The notes beneath the pieces are model-generated. The model saw nothing but the letters and a program-made list of their open reading frames with translations, was not told where the DNA came from and made no database searches. A DNA stretch of 64,000 bases from Intoshia linei (taxonomy: Eukaryota; Orthonectida; Rhopaluridae): assembly GCA_001642005.1 (NCBI GenBank), contig LWCA01000006.1, positions 43,884 through 107,883 of the forward strand, written 5' to 3'. How positions within the stretch are numbered: the first letter of the stretch is position 1; every line of letters begins with the position of its first letter. Positions 32,450 to 45,539 of the stretch are shown here, piece after piece. The translations under genes and the position numbers were made by a program.

Positions 32450-35400
32450 ATGGTTAAGTTTTAAATATTAAGACTTTAAATGGAAAAATAATTTAAATAC
32501 TAGATAAATAGTCCAAGTATATCTCGAGAAAAGTATATAGTTGATGAACTTAATGGTATCGTTGCAATTTATCCTACTCTTTCTTACAAAACCGAACCAT
32601 ATGGTAAATTTTAATTGTATTTATTACCACCCGTTTAAACTTTGACATTGAACGTTGCTTTATGAAATGTCTACTTGAATACTAATGCTTAAAATAAAAA
32701 TTAACTTTTACCCTCGTTTTAGAGAATATTTCTCTTATGGAATTAACTTACTCCTTACTTTTGGAATTAACTGGTTCCCAAACTGTTTACACCACGTACC
32801 ACTTGTCCAGAAATTTAATCCTGTTAAACATTCCTTAAACATGTTACTAAGGTAACATGCAAATATTTTTAGGACTGCTTTAAGAAAATTCATCACTTTT
32901 AAGCATTTACTGTTCGAAGGCCGCACTAACATCTCAAAAAAATTTAATAAGGCCTTTCTTAAATTTAAATTAAATACAGCATTGCTTAACATAGGGTGAC
33001 CGGTCATGAATAATTTTATTTTGGGATGAATGATACATTTTTAGTATATTTTATTCAATTTAGTAAAATCTTATGAGAAAAAACCAAAACTTTACCAACT
33101 CTTAATGAAAAAATCCCATTTTACCAAATTTTTATATAAAAAATCCCTCGATCTAATCCCAAAAGAAAAAACGTAATTTTACCAACTCTTAAGGAAAAAA
33201 CCAGCTTTTATCAATATTTTTCTGAAAAATTCCATTTTACCAAAAATTAATATACATGTTATACAATGTATATAATATAATTGTATATGTATTTTAAAAA
33301 TAATCCTTTACTTATACAAAAATAAATGTCTGTGTGTAACCATTTATTGAAAAAATTGATAGTCGCAGGATTTAAAAAAGCTTAATTTCTAATACAGTTT
33401 TTCCCAGGACTTGTTTTAATTATTTTCAGTTTCAGAATTTGAGTCCCTTAGAGTAAAAAACTTAATTTTCTTTTTTGTTTAAAAAAAATCAGTCCAAAAA
33501 TTTAATAAAACACATTCTGGGACGGGTTTTAAAATCATTAACATTGTCGTTAATCTGAACCTCAAAAACGCATACCTTGATAGTCAAAACCACAAATTAC
33601 CTTTTATTTTAAAAATAAAAGATGTCCTAAAATTTTTTTAATCATAAATTCTGGGATAGTTTTTAAAATCATAAACATTATCATAAATAGAAACCTAAAA
33701 AAAATAAATTTCACGTTAAAAACCCCACATTACTATTTTTTTTAAAAGGAAAACAGCACTATAATTTAAAAAAATTACAGATGGTACAGTTGTATCCTGT
33801 TAAGACACACAAAAAATTCAACCTGAATAAGTGACACCTTCACTGTAAAAAAAGTACTCTAATATAATTTTTTTTAATTTTGAATCTATTTTATTAAAAC
33901 AAAAAATTTGAAATAATTAATGGTCCTAGTTAAAAAAAAGAAAATTATACTTATAGAGCTTATTCCATTTGATATAAATACAAAATTTCAACCCCAGAAT
34001 TCTATGCATTCTAGATGAAAATTAATTTTTAATATATTATTAACCAATATTTTTCAAATGTTGGATTAAAATGAAAAAGTAAAATAATTATCCTACAATT
34101 TCAAAAAAAACGTGCATTGAACGTCCAAACATATGGATGGAAGTATATATAATTGATTACTTCGGGTTTCTTTCATTGCTACGCAATTTTTGATTGTCAA
34201 ATTCTCATTTTCAATACATAAATCATTACATCCAAAATTTTTCCATTTGTTTGTGTAACATTTTAAACGTCTATCCCGGATTATTTCCAAAAAAAATAGT
34301 TTTTACACATGGAGGCTAAAAACTTAAACATGACCTTTTTGGACAATATAATATTATTTATATCAAAAATTGTATATAAATCTTATATTAAATATTTAGG
34401 TGGCACGATGGGCTGCTTTGATAATTTATATATTGTTACTGGCACATTTAACATCAATTATGGCGGTATACACACGGCTTATAATTGGTAATTTTATGTT
34501 TAGGTAACAAATACGACGTACCTATCCGAATAACCTTACCCATCAAATATCCTTATATTGCACCTATTGTAAATATTATACCTTCACGCGGCACATATTT
34601 AAACGTCTCTGAATTTTTAGACGCAAATGGAAATGTTACTCTTCCATGTCTATCCAGAAAATGGGCGGTATGTTTATCATTTTAATTGAATAGTTAATCC
34701 AATTTTAGCCGCACAAAGTGACACTTTTGAGTTTGTTGGATATTCTGAGAGAAAGCTTTTCTTCTATTCCACCATTGTATTTAGGTTTTATTTATATCTC
34801 AAGCATTAATTATCATATAGATAAACGTAAAAATATAGATACTAAACCTAATGATGGTTCAATCGACAGTATTCGAGCGTCCTTACTCAGTGCTATTGCC
34901 GATAAATGTAATGCATTGTATAAAACAACGTACGATACTTATATGAACACGTATGTACAATTGCAGAGCGAAGAAAGACAATTATTAGATGGACAACAAA
35001 GACTTCTCGCATATTGCAACCAAATTGAAGACGAAACTGTAAATTTTTTAATTCATATATTTAATTTTTTAGAATAAAGTCAAACAAGAAAATGAACGCC
35101 TATCTGCTAAAAATAAAGAGTTGGATAGCAAAATATCTAATTTTAGAAAAGATATTTTAACAAAAAACGACGAAAACTTAAATTATGAAGAAGCAGTCAA
35201 ACCACAAACACCATTTTTCAAACAGTTTTTTTAAGAGTTTAATCATAATACGTAATGTAGACTTTTGGATGCCACCGCTGAAGAACAATCAATATGCGAC
35301 GTGTTGCATCTATTGAAAGATTCTTATGAAAATTCGGGACTCTCCATTTACGATTATTTAAAGGTTTAAAATGAATCCCTTTTATAATTTACTTTATATA

Positions 35401-35473
35401 GAAAGTTCGAGAATATTCAAAAAAAAGGTACTTTTTACGCCATACAATAAAAAAATGTCGGGCACGTTTATAA
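32450..35473 (+). CDS. TSG101: ESCRT-I subunit TSG101
   Basis: ESCRT-I component that binds ubiquitin and sorting motifs at endosomes. Exons 32450-32452, 32504-32603, 34400-34465, 34504-34667, 34709-35038, 35073-35224, 35261-35363 and 35402-35473 close in frame to 329 aa (vertebrates ~390). The UEV domain (1-~140) contains YIVDELNGIVAIYPTL, GGTMGCFDNLYIVTGTF, YDVPIRITLPIKYPY and EFLDANGNVTLPCL. The proline-rich linker with P(S/T)AP-type motifs is almost gone: ~25 residues connect UEV to the helix starting SIRASLLSAIADK. A coiled coil follows, then the Steadiness box (YDYLKKVREYSKKRYFLR). The start is inferred: an ATG lying directly against donor GTTAAG. Intron 2 (1796 bp) holds repeats; all others are 34-51 bp. 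The stop is 54 bp from that of ARL6 on the opposite strand. Confidence 0.85.
33065..33250 (-). repeat. Degenerate minisatellite array 3, in TSG101 intron 2
   Basis: Four to five units of the shared minisatellite in minus orientation (TTTTACCAACTCTTAANGAA plus AAANCCCA on the plus strand). Confidence 0.6.
33420..34250 (+). mobile_element. Helitron-like element in TSG101 intron 2
   Basis: Diverged plus-strand copy with the family blocks CAGATGGTACAGTTGTATCC, AGCTTATTCCATTTGATAT and TCATTGCTACGCAATTTTT. Termini not preserved. Confidence 0.55.
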
Positions 35474-35508
35474 TTACAAATTAAGTGCGTTTTTACTTGC
35501 ACGTTTAA

Positions 35509-35514
35509 AATAAA
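35509..35514 (+). terminator. AATAAA polyadenylation signal of TSG101
   Basis: AATAAA 36 bp after the TSG101 stop, within the 54-bp gap to the ARL6 stop codon. Confidence 0.55.
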
Positions 35515-35527
35515 TATATTTGAAATA

Positions 35528-36173
35528 CTACTTTTTGTTTAAGCGTATTTTTTGAATTAGCCAATCCAATCCTCCTTGTATGCCGTCTCCAGTTAACCCA
35601 TTCGTTTCTATAAATTGATATGATGCAGAATTACTCACTATTTGAGATATATTTAATTTTTCTGATATTTGGGTGGAATTTAAGCTGCCGGTTTTATCAA
35701 TTTTATTTGTTATAAATATCATGGGGATTTCATTGCTACGAAATTTTTTGTTTTTCATTAACATGTCCAATTCTTCCCCCACCACGACTAATCTAGTTTA
35801 ATATTTACCATATTATTACAATAATAAACCTAAATGGGTCGCTAGAATCAATGACAAACATTAATGCATCGACAGATGAATAATAATGTTCCCACAAGTT
35901 TCTATATTTTCCTTGACCAGACATGTCAAATATATCTATATCAATTTCTCCATTTTCCGATAATATTTTTGTCAAGGTGAATCCTACAGTTGGCGCAATC
36001 TCTGTTAGTTTACTTTTTTCTTCCTGTTTAAAATATAATTTTATATGAAAAAACAAAACCTTGAGGTTGTTTATTAGAGTAGTTTTACCACTGTTGTCAA
36101 GTCCAATAACCAAAATGCGAGCAGTTAAATTATCGAAACCTAACCATCTAGCCAATTTGTTAAAAACACCCAT
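35528..36173 (-). CDS. ARL6: ADP-ribosylation factor-like 6 (BBS3)
   Basis: Small GTPase that recruits the BBSome coat to membranes at the ciliary base. Exons 36173-36060, 36023-35830 and 35792-35528 give 190 aa (human 186). Motifs: Gly2, P-loop GLDNSGKT at 24-31, switch-I region PTVGF, DMSGQ at 71-75, RNLWEHYY typical of ARL6, and NKID at 132-135. The length and these motifs make the assignment firm. The first intron is 36 bp, a multiple of three, and has no stop, so unspliced RNA would add 12 residues (starting VLFFH) between the P-loop helix and switch I. The second intron is 37 bp. Presence of this gene points to a ciliated organism. Confidence 0.92.
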
Positions 36174-36609
36174 ATTTAGAGTCAAAATTTAAAAAGTTTT
36201 CTAAATATCGATATTTTATTATTAAATTTCTTTGTGCCAAATATATTTGGATCAAATAACAGTTGTATACATTAATCAATTGAACTGTTTTCTATACTAA
36301 ATCTCTTGGTTAAAAATTTTGAGAGTACCAATGCGTTTAATTTATTTGTTGCCCAGTAAATAGTTTATATAAAATCATTTCAAAACTAGTTAAAAATAGT
36401 CAACAAACAACATTTTTATAAAATATGCAATTCATTCTCATGGAGAGGAATGTTCCAAAATATTTGGAAAAATTGTGTGCCAATCAACATGGCATTAATG
36501 GTTGCTAAAAATTTCATAATGAAATTTTAATATTGGCCTTTCGAATGGATAGTACAGAAGGAATCTGAATAGTGAGAATATTGATAGTACATACTGTCAA
36601 TTAAACAAA

Positions 36610-36750
36610 ATTAAAGGTTTTTCACCATAGGTTTAGTAAAATCGTGTTTTTCAAAAAAATATTGGAAAAAGAGGATTTTTTTATGAAGGGTTGGCAAAAT
36701 TTCATTTTCTAGGATTTGGGATTAATTCCCAAAATCTGCCAACTCTTGTA
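36610..36750 (+). repeat. Degenerate minisatellite array 4
   Basis: Two to three units of the shared minisatellite (TTGGAAAAAGAGGATTTTT, then GGTTGGCAAAATTTCATTTT), plus orientation. Confidence 0.5.
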
Positions 36751-36960
36751 GTACATATTAAAAATTCTATAGACATAACCTTAAGTTGATTAATTTCATG
36801 GTCCAAGCACCCCAATAGGGAACCACTGCATTAAACGAATGATATCAAACATTCTTCATTAAAAAACCACATATTAAATACATTTTCAATGATATTTTTA
36901 CGCCTTCATCACTTTCGAAAAACTGTTAGAAATTGGGTTTTTTAATTAAACGGTAACAAC

Positions 36961-37435
36961 CAGAGCCGTCTTAAGTCACTTTGTGGCCCTTTAAAGTTTT
37001 GGGCGAAGCAAAAAAGTATTTGGAGCGCAGCGATAAAAAAATTTTAGGGCCCCTTTTTTGAAAATTAATAAGAAAAAATCAAAGATTTCCTACTTTCTTT
37101 TTTTGAATATTGACTTAATAGAAATGTTTTAATGTTTAATATTATCATTTGAAACAGTTTTTATGTCAATATTATATGACGAACATTGTAGAATATATTT
37201 TAAATTGATATTTACCAGAACTTAGATTCTTTACACTATTTTCGTTATAGCTATTTGAATTCCCATACTTTAAAACTTATAAACTGTTTCTTAAGATATA
37301 AATGTGAAGTATTTTTTAATAAATTGGGCCTTTTTTGAAGATAAAAGTGTAAAGTACTTTTATTAATTTGGGGACCCTTTTTAATGAGTGACCCTGGGCT
37401 ACCTCCCACATTGCCCATGCCTTAAAACGGCTCTG
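36961..37435. mobile_element. Non-autonomous hAT element
   Basis: Perfect 8-bp target duplication GTAACAAC at 36953-36960 and 37436-37443. Terminal inverted repeats CAGAGCCGTCTTAAG and CAGAGCCGTTTTAAG differ at one of 15 positions. At 475 bp with no long frame, the copy is non-autonomous. Confidence 0.88.
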
Positions 37436-37624
37436 GTAACAACATACTCATTTGTATATAAGAATAGGAAAATAAAATAAAAATTTTATTTACACAATAA
37501 TTATTTTTTATATACATTTCTTGATCTTTTATTTTTCATTTTATTGGAACGTTTTTTTAAATTTAATTTAACTTTTCTTTTAACAGCATTTTGAGGATTT
37601 GTGATAAACTAAATTAAATAAATA

Positions 37625-37880
37625 TAGGCTTGTATTTATCGCGTCAGTATTTTAGATGGTTTGTCAGTAGGAATATTGAATTGTCAGTTGATATAATGCA
37701 TTTTCAGTATTTTAGGTGTCAGTATAAATAATTGATTGTTAGTATTTAAATTGGAAGGGCAGTAAAAAAAATTATTTTGTCAGTACTTTAAATATACTGT
37801 CAATATTTAAATTAAAAAATGACAAATATGTAATTGAATACTGACAAAGTACATTTTAATATTTATACTGACAATTTTTG
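37625..37880. repeat. Dispersed TGTCAGTA repeat, copy 2
   Basis: Longer copy of the 19885 repeat, with about eight matches or near-matches to TGTCAGTA on either strand, including inverted copies (TACTGACA) near its right side. Confidence 0.5.
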
Positions 37881-37969
37881 TTGAAAGTACTTGGAAGGCA
37901 TAGGAATTGTGTAAATTCCCAAAGAAAAATAAAAAATTGAACCAAAAATGTATTCATAAACAATGCGTA

Positions 37970-38105
37970 TGCCATATAACCCTAACCACCTGTATACGGA
38001 GCAGGAGTTTAAATTTTAAACAATTATCATATTCAAAAATAAAATTTTTTAAAATACCCCATTTTACAAAAATTCGTCGAGCCTCACTGAAAAGAGGTTA
38101 TGCTC
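37970..38105 (+). repeat. Dispersed repeat, copy 3
   Basis: It shares GCCATATAACCC and TTTACAAAAATTCGTCGAG with the 11340-11520 copy. Confidence 0.35.
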
Positions 38106-38297
38106 AAAAGTACAATTTATTTTTTTTGGCCACCCATAAATAAATAAAAATCAGAATTTTTTCATTGCAACAATGTTTTTTTAAAAGTAAAGTGGGTTTT
38201 TACAAAGTTGACATTTTTATCCAGCAATCCTCAAACAATTCAAAAAAGTTTTCAAACTGATTCGTTCGTATAAATTTTTTTCTCATGGTCAATAAAA

Positions 38298-41200
38298 TCA
38301 ATCATGCAATGTTAAAATTACTTCTTGGAGTTGTTCTTGTTTTCGTTTGTTGACACGTTGTGTATTATCCAATTTAATCTTAATAAGTTTGTTGCTAAAT
38401 TGATCATCTCCTAATACATTTTGATATTTAAGTAAAAGATCATTAGCAATTTCAATCAAATCAAATCCTTTAGATTTACAATTTAAAGACTGAATTCTAA
38501 CCAAGCAGTGTAAGATAATGTCTACACTGTCTTTAAAAATTATTAAAGCATCTTGATAAATTTTTTTACACCAATATAATAAAATTTTACGACACGCAAA
38601 TTGAGTTCCCTGGTTAATTTGCTCTGTAACGGCTTCATGGGAAATTTTTTCGACAATATACTGTACATTGAATTCTTTTTTGGATAAACTAGTTTCATTT
38701 TGAAGATAAATTGATAAAAAAACCAGAGTTTGACAAAAACACAGACACACTTTATCAAGATCATCGCGTTCGTAAACATTAAATATACTTTTACTCAATA
38801 ATGTCACCCAAGAATCATTCAAAATTTCAGAATTAAACGTTTTGAGTAAAAAGGAAACCACATTCAAGCTTTTACCAATAACCAACACGTGGGGATGGTT
38901 TAAAAATTCAATACAATTTTCTTTTAAGCAGAATTTGTCCAAAATATTTTTGACAGCTTCATGAGAGCTTTCGAAAAAAAATAATACAAATGATAACAAA
39001 TTGTAATAAATCAAATCTAAATGCTTATTTGACATGTTGATTTTATTGAAAAATGGTTTGATGGATGTGGACAAATTATTCATAGTATACAAGAATGAAT
39101 CAAATTCATGCTGATCGTTTTCTGCCAAATGCCTTAAAACCATACAACCCATGAGACCCATTGAATTCAAACTTTGTTCGTGCTGGTTAATAGAGTTTAT
39201 CCAATCAATACTCATTTGAATAATTTGTTTTCTTTGCGAAATAGTAATTTTGTTCCAGAGCATTTTTAAAACAATTCCTGATAAATTTCTATTTTCCTTG
39301 TTGGGGTCACTACCAAAACATCGAGCTACCGTCAGAAAGATTAATTCAAAATTATCGACAATTCGATCAAGTGTTTTGGGTTTGATAGAATGAATTAAAC
39401 TTACAATCATTTCCAAACACGAAAACCGTACTTGCGTATACCCTTTTAATAAATGACCCAATATATCTTGCAATATAGAGTTGAATTTGATTTTTGTAGT
39501 TCTCATTAAATAAAAATTTACAATAGATTGACACTCTAGACGTGTTCTATCAATTTGGGAGCAAATTGCCAATTTTTTTAATTTTTGCATAATGTTAACA
39601 AAAATTTTCATAAATTTGGATTTTTTTATTAAAACCCTCAATAAATGCAAACTAGGTGCAATTGGTCTGGTGGTTTCTTGAATCAATTCAGTGTCAATGT
39701 AATGTAAGATCAAAGCTACTTCTTCTTCGGATGGAATATAGCTGATACTTATAAATGCGGCAATTACCGAATAACAAGTTCTGAGTAACACTAAATTTTC
39801 CATAGAATCTGAAGCTCCGGGTTGAATGTAGATGGAAACCAAATTAAACAATTGCTTCATGATAACTGTGGTATATTCTTTAATAATGGGAAATTCGTAT
39901 CCAGTCAAAGTTTGATAACGCTTTAAAGTTTTCAAACATAAAGATACGACCGGCGTATAGTTACTGTATATTCCCCAGATAATGACATTAACAGTTTTTG
40001 TCAATATTTCAAAATTTAAGAAATTAGAATCTCCTTGAAATACGAGACTGGAATCAAAAAGTTTTCCATCAACTAAAGGTAGTTTGTTATGTTTTATACA
40101 CAATAAAATTAATTTACAACAAAACTGTATATTATAAATGTTTGCATTTTTTCTAAATTGTTTAATAGTGTTGTGCATTTCATTTACGGAAACAGTCAAC
40201 ATGTTTAAATCTGACGAATAGATTGGGATTAAAGGAAAAAGGTAAACGTTTAAAATATCATAAATGGTATCAATTTCAATTTTAGGGTTGTCCATCAAAC
40301 TGTAGCAAATTTTATTACTAATATTTACCAACTTGTCGATAATTTTGATATTTTGGGTTTCAGAAAATTTGCATTTAAGAGTACATAGTAATTGTTGCAC
40401 AGTTTCTTTAGAACTGAACCTAATTAGCATGCTGAAAGTATCTAAACATCTATCTTTTTTGTATTCAAATAAATGTGATGCTTCTTCAGGGATATCTGTC
40501 TCAACGTGCGTTTCACCCGATGAAAATATTAAATCAAAATGCAAATTGGTAATTTTTTCAATAGAGAAAAAAGTCAATAGATTCAAATTTTTATTTTCCT
40601 GGTCCAAATGTTTTAAAATTGAATGAATAGTGTACAATAAAATGTGTTTCAGGTACCCTCTATTCAAAGTACTAGATAAATCCAACAAAAATTGATTAAA
40701 ATATTCTACACCAACCAAACTAATCATTTTAGTCAACAATTTTCTAGTCCATTCACGAACATCCAAGGAACGGGATTTTAAAATGTTAATGACATTTTGC
40801 ATCGTATAAGGGATCAATTCATACATGTCTTTTGGAGGCAAAAGTTTCAATAGTTTAATAGTAATATATGCTACTGGTGCTTTTAGTTTAATTTCCAATT
40901 TCGATTTACTCTTTGATTTTTGAGACAGTTTATGACTTTTATCTACAGAAATAGTTTTAACCAAAATTTCATGCAAAAGAGGCAATAAAAACTTTTTAAA
41001 ATAATTAACCACGTCTTTAGTCATTTTAGTTTTAGTAAAACCGTCAATAATTGAAGAAATTAACTTTAAAATCATTTTCCACTTTTCAGAATCTGATTTT
41101 ACTAAAAGTTTTAAAGTTTTGTGTAATAAATGACTATACTTTTTCCAGGAAAGCATGTTGCATAAAAACTTAAACGTATTAACGGCAACACTAAACTGGT

Positions 41201-44200
41201 TTTCAGAGATATTAATTTTGTTTTTTTTCAAATTAATTGCAGGCCAAATAAACCACCCTACAATAGTTCGTAAAGTTTTCTGTACACTCAAGTTAAGTAT
41301 AATATCTGAATCTAAATCTCTTCCAAGCAATGCCAATGCTTTAGCATGTCGATGTCCTTGAATGCTAGTAATATTGGAGAAAAAGTTTAAATTGTCATTT
41401 TCGTTTAACAAAAAAGAATAATCCTGTAAAAACGTTAAATTTGAATATAATTTATTTTTTGAACCAATAAAACACATGACCATGTGTTGCAGTACCGGTG
41501 CGTACGTTTTCGCACCTTTATATGAATCTTGCATATTTTTCTGTAAATTTTTGTGTAAAAAAATTATTAAATTGTAATTTTCTATTGAAAATAAAAAAAT
41601 GAATGAAATCAACAACTTTATCACATGAAGTAGTTTAATATTTAGTGAGGATTCTTCATTTTTTTCCAGGACAAACAAAATATTCCAAAAAGCAAAATGC
41701 AAAAAATTTGAAGGTGTACTGTGATCATGTCGCTTTTGTTTTTCAAAAAAGTTAATCAATTCGTCGATGGCATTGAAACGTTCTTGATAATTTGGTTTAA
41801 GGCAATTTAATTCAGTTGAATTTATATTTTTGATAAAATTCAAAATAATTTTGTCAGCATTCAAATTTTCCAAAATTTGAATCAATTTAGTTCTCAACTC
41901 TATCGAGTCAATTAAATAAAACAACTTTGGCAAATAATCACAAACAGTAATCCAGTCAATTTTTAGAGAAAATCGAACCAATACATCAAAATTTTCAACA
42001 ATTTCACTTTTTTTAAATTTTTTCAAAACTTTCTTTTCAAGGTGACAAATCAAATTTTTGGCAATGACGTTTAAAAAATTATTTTCACTTTTATCAATCT
42101 TGATTTTCGATAAAATTGTTAATTCGTAATTGTTTAATTGGTTCTTTTTTTGGTGTTTAGATTTGATAATTTGAAATATTTGGGTCATCAATGGTTCAAG
42201 TAGGTTTTGATCAGAATTTAAAAGTTCACTAAATATTGATAATTCCAGAATATAGGCGGAGGAGCCTTTTAAACTTTTAATGTCAAAGATTTGAATGAGA
42301 AAATCCAACAAGTTTGACGGAGTTTTAAGTTTTGAGTTTAAAAAATTTAAATCATTCAAAATAAGCGGTCGCGTCAACATACTAATGTGATCATTTTTGC
42401 ACCATGATTGAATAAATTGGTACAACATTGATTCAGATTCTGGGTTAAATTGGTAAATTAGAGGAATGATAATTTTATTAAATAATTGAGTAATCATTTC
42501 ATTTGACCAGTTTAATTTAATTTTTTTTTTAAACAAAAAAAGTAAACTATTCAGACATTTTTTTCTGATAACAGATACTTTAGTTTTTTCTTTATATTTA
42601 TGTGTTTTGTCTATAAATTGATGCAATACGTTAATAAAAATATCTAACAATCGTTCCAAGACTGGCTGGTTTAATAAAAATCCATTTTTTAAAACTAAAT
42701 CGTGTAAATTGGTAGTAATTGCTTGTTGTTGAGAAAACGTTAATTCATCAACATTAGATTTAACGTACAATTTTAAAAAAAGCAACATTTCCGTGTCATC
42801 AAGATATCTCATGTATTTAAAAATTATAAATGAACTTTTAAAGTTTTTCGAAACAAGTTTTCCTTTAAGGATCCGCAAAACGTAAAACATTACACTAGAT
42901 CTCACCACACTATCAAAGAAACAGACCTCCGAGTTTGGATTGAATACTACGAGAACTGATTTCCATTTTTCACCCAACAAGAGGTTGAATTTATCAGAAA
43001 AGTTTTTCAGAACTTTAAACGTGTCCACGTGATGGGTTAAACAATCCAATGCATATTTTTGCATGGTCATGTTGCCAGATTCCAACTTTTCTAAATAAAA
43101 ACTTTCCAAATCCATTTTTATAACAGTTTTAATTGAAGCAAATGATTGAAAAATGATTGTAGAGACGATTTTAAACGGTTTGCTGGTATCGAAATAATCT
43201 TTAACATTTCTTAAACTTGATTCATCATTTTCTTGGTTTTTTATGATAAAATTGGAAGGATCTGAATCAGTTTTTGAAATTTTAAGCGGCATCTGAATAA
43301 ATTTATTTTTTCTTTTCAAATTTTTAGATTTAAAATTTTGGCATTTTAAAATCGATCCAAGCAAATGAATAACATCTTTTGATAATTTTCCTGAATTCAA
43401 TTTAATCAAGTCAAAAATATTTTTTAAAAATTCAAATAATACAGTTTTCATTCCTTTTTGTTGATTAATATGAAAATTATTATTCATAAAAACATGTAAA
43501 TTTTCAAAAAATTTTAAATTTGAACCAGAGTTTGGTTCCAACACTGTATCAAAAACAAAACAAAAAAGCTGCGATACGATTGACATTAAATTTCCGCCAA
43601 ATTTAGACTGACCAAAATAAGAAGATAATATTCGAGAAACACGATTATTCCATAGAGTAAACTGGTTAAAAAACTGAGACAGTAAAAAATTGGCCACAAA
43701 CAACATATACTCATCAGAATTGTATGCTTTTAAAAACAAATCTATTCGAAAATTTTGAATTTTAATATTCTTGTTTTTAAAGGTGTAAAAACTAGTTTCA
43801 ATCTCATCACATTCAATACACATTTTGAGAAAATGTAAATTTTTACATAAAAATAAAATTTTGCAAATTAGTATTCTTTTTTCAACTAGAGGGGTCAGTA
43901 TTTCAAATTTGTAAATATCAAAATATTCATCGAAATAATAGTTCAAAGATGTATCATTTGTTTGATGTTTGGATAAAATTCCAAAAGTAAATTTTAATAA
44001 ATTTACATCCAAGAATTTATATTTTTGATAAAAATATTTGTTCAAACTAATCAATTCATTTTGAGATACACTTAAACAAGAGTAATGAAAAAATTCAGCT
44101 GCGATATTACAAATATTGACTATAGTTTTCGGAGAAATAGTTTCCTGTTTTAGCGAATTTATACAAAGTGTAAATAAAGATTTTAAAAAAGATTTTTCCT

Positions 44201-45339
44201 TCTCAATATCTAATCCAACATTTCCGAGAAATGTCCAAAATGCTAAAATTTTTTTGAACTGCACAATATCTGTCCAATTTTTATTTTCTTGAAACGAATT
44301 TGCAATTTTAAAAGACTGAGATCTCAAATTTAGTAAATTATTTGGATTTATCATAGATATGGGGAAATTGTGCATAATTTCAATAAAGTGGTTGAATAAG
44401 CCATTGCTTTCGTAAAATTCACAAATAACATTTAAATTTTGGCAAAAATTATTAAAACTAATCCAATTTACTATATTATTCAAATAATAAGCATGTCTTT
44501 GATCTGTTTCCAAAAATTGCAAATAATTTTCCATATATGTGAAAACGTTACATCTAGTTTCAACATTTTTATATAATGATTCAACAAATTTTAAAATATC
44601 GTTATTCAAATTATTATTATTCATTAAAAGGTGAAAGTCTTTTATTTCGATAAACCAATTTGACAGAATTTTTAGTTTTTCATTGTCCAATTTTCCAGAT
44701 TTTTCAATTTTAGTTAAACAATAAATTATCAATTTAAACGTAAAAATTGCATGATACTTTTCATTTAAAAAGTCAAAGTTTGTCAAATATTGACAAAAAT
44801 TCCAAATTGATTTTTTTTCGTAATTTTTGGTTATATCCAACAATAAATATGTAAATATTTTTAAAAGTTTTGATATTTCTGTATCGATTTTGATATAACT
44901 GAAAATATTATCAAATAAACGTTGGTAGTTTGAATAAAATCCACCACAAACTCCACGAATAGATTCTGAAAATATACAAGATACGCCAAAAATCAAATTT
45001 TCGTCGTCACAAAATGTTAATACATTTTCAATGACAGAACAGTCAAAATTGCTCTTTTTTAGCACATACGCAATTGATTGAGCCGAAAAAGTCACAATTT
45101 CCTTTCGAACTATCGAATCGTTCAATAAATTTGAAACAACGTTCAAAATTTGAGGTAAATCGGTATATATACTTTTCCATAAATACTTAAAAACATGTAC
45201 TAAACATTGTAAAATAGATTCCAAAATATCAGAATTTTTGGAATAATCTCTACATACCAACCTTGTTAAAATTTCCAATATTTTTGGCGTAAATTGACTG
45301 GCTTCATAATTTAAATCACGTATAAAAGATATTAACAAT
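38298..45339 (-). CDS. UTP20: UTP20, small-subunit processome HEAT-repeat protein
   Basis: Very large nucleolar protein of the SSU processome, needed for 18S rRNA maturation. One exon of 2346 codons plus stop; vertebrate UTP20 is ~2785 aa. The sequence is helix-rich throughout, as expected for a HEAT/ARM solenoid. Matching spots include the N-terminal VHVFKYLWKSIYTDL, the central RSLDVREWTRKLL and LKAPVAYITIKLLKLLPP of the DRIM region, and a lysine-rich C-terminus. The frame is open up to an ATG at 45389, but TTTATTTTTTAG just before 45339 looks like a splice acceptor, so I start the exon there. A candidate upstream exon ends at 45388 (48-bp intron, in frame). The first ~100 residues remain unplaced. 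It is the only long intron-free stretch besides GNPAT. Confidence 0.85.
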
Positions 45340-45539
45340 CTAAAAAATAAATAAATTAATATGGCAAGTTTTATAATTGTCAGTAACATGTAGTGGTTCC
45401 TTGGCCCAAAACTATATTTCTAGGGTAGGTGAGATTCAAATTAAATATAAAAAAATTTTTATCAACTTAAGTTTACTTTATATTTATAATATATTATATA
45501 CTTATAATAATAGATGCTGGGAATTTATCCCAAATCTTA

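Larger units (their letters stand above)
36174..38297. other. Intergenic repeats between ARL6 and UTP20
   Basis: No exon seen. Contents from left: a short minisatellite, a hAT element with target duplication (36961-37435), a TGTCAGTA repeat, and a copy of the dispersed repeat also present in talin introns. Confidence 0.55.

Noticed and set aside
32735-33007. 90-codon minus-strand frame
   Set aside because: It lies in TSG101 intron 2, has no recognised domain, and shows no splice context on the minus strand.
34309-34399. ATG at 34309 as the TSG101 start
   Set aside because: It lies in an intron. Using the acceptor at 34399 and the exon at 32504 restores the missing UEV N-terminus (YIVDELNGIVAIYPTL).
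45340-45389. N-terminus MLLTIIKLAILIYLFF for UTP20
   Set aside because: It reads through a splice acceptor tract ending TTTTTTAG. The hydrophobic stretch is translated intron, not a signal peptide.
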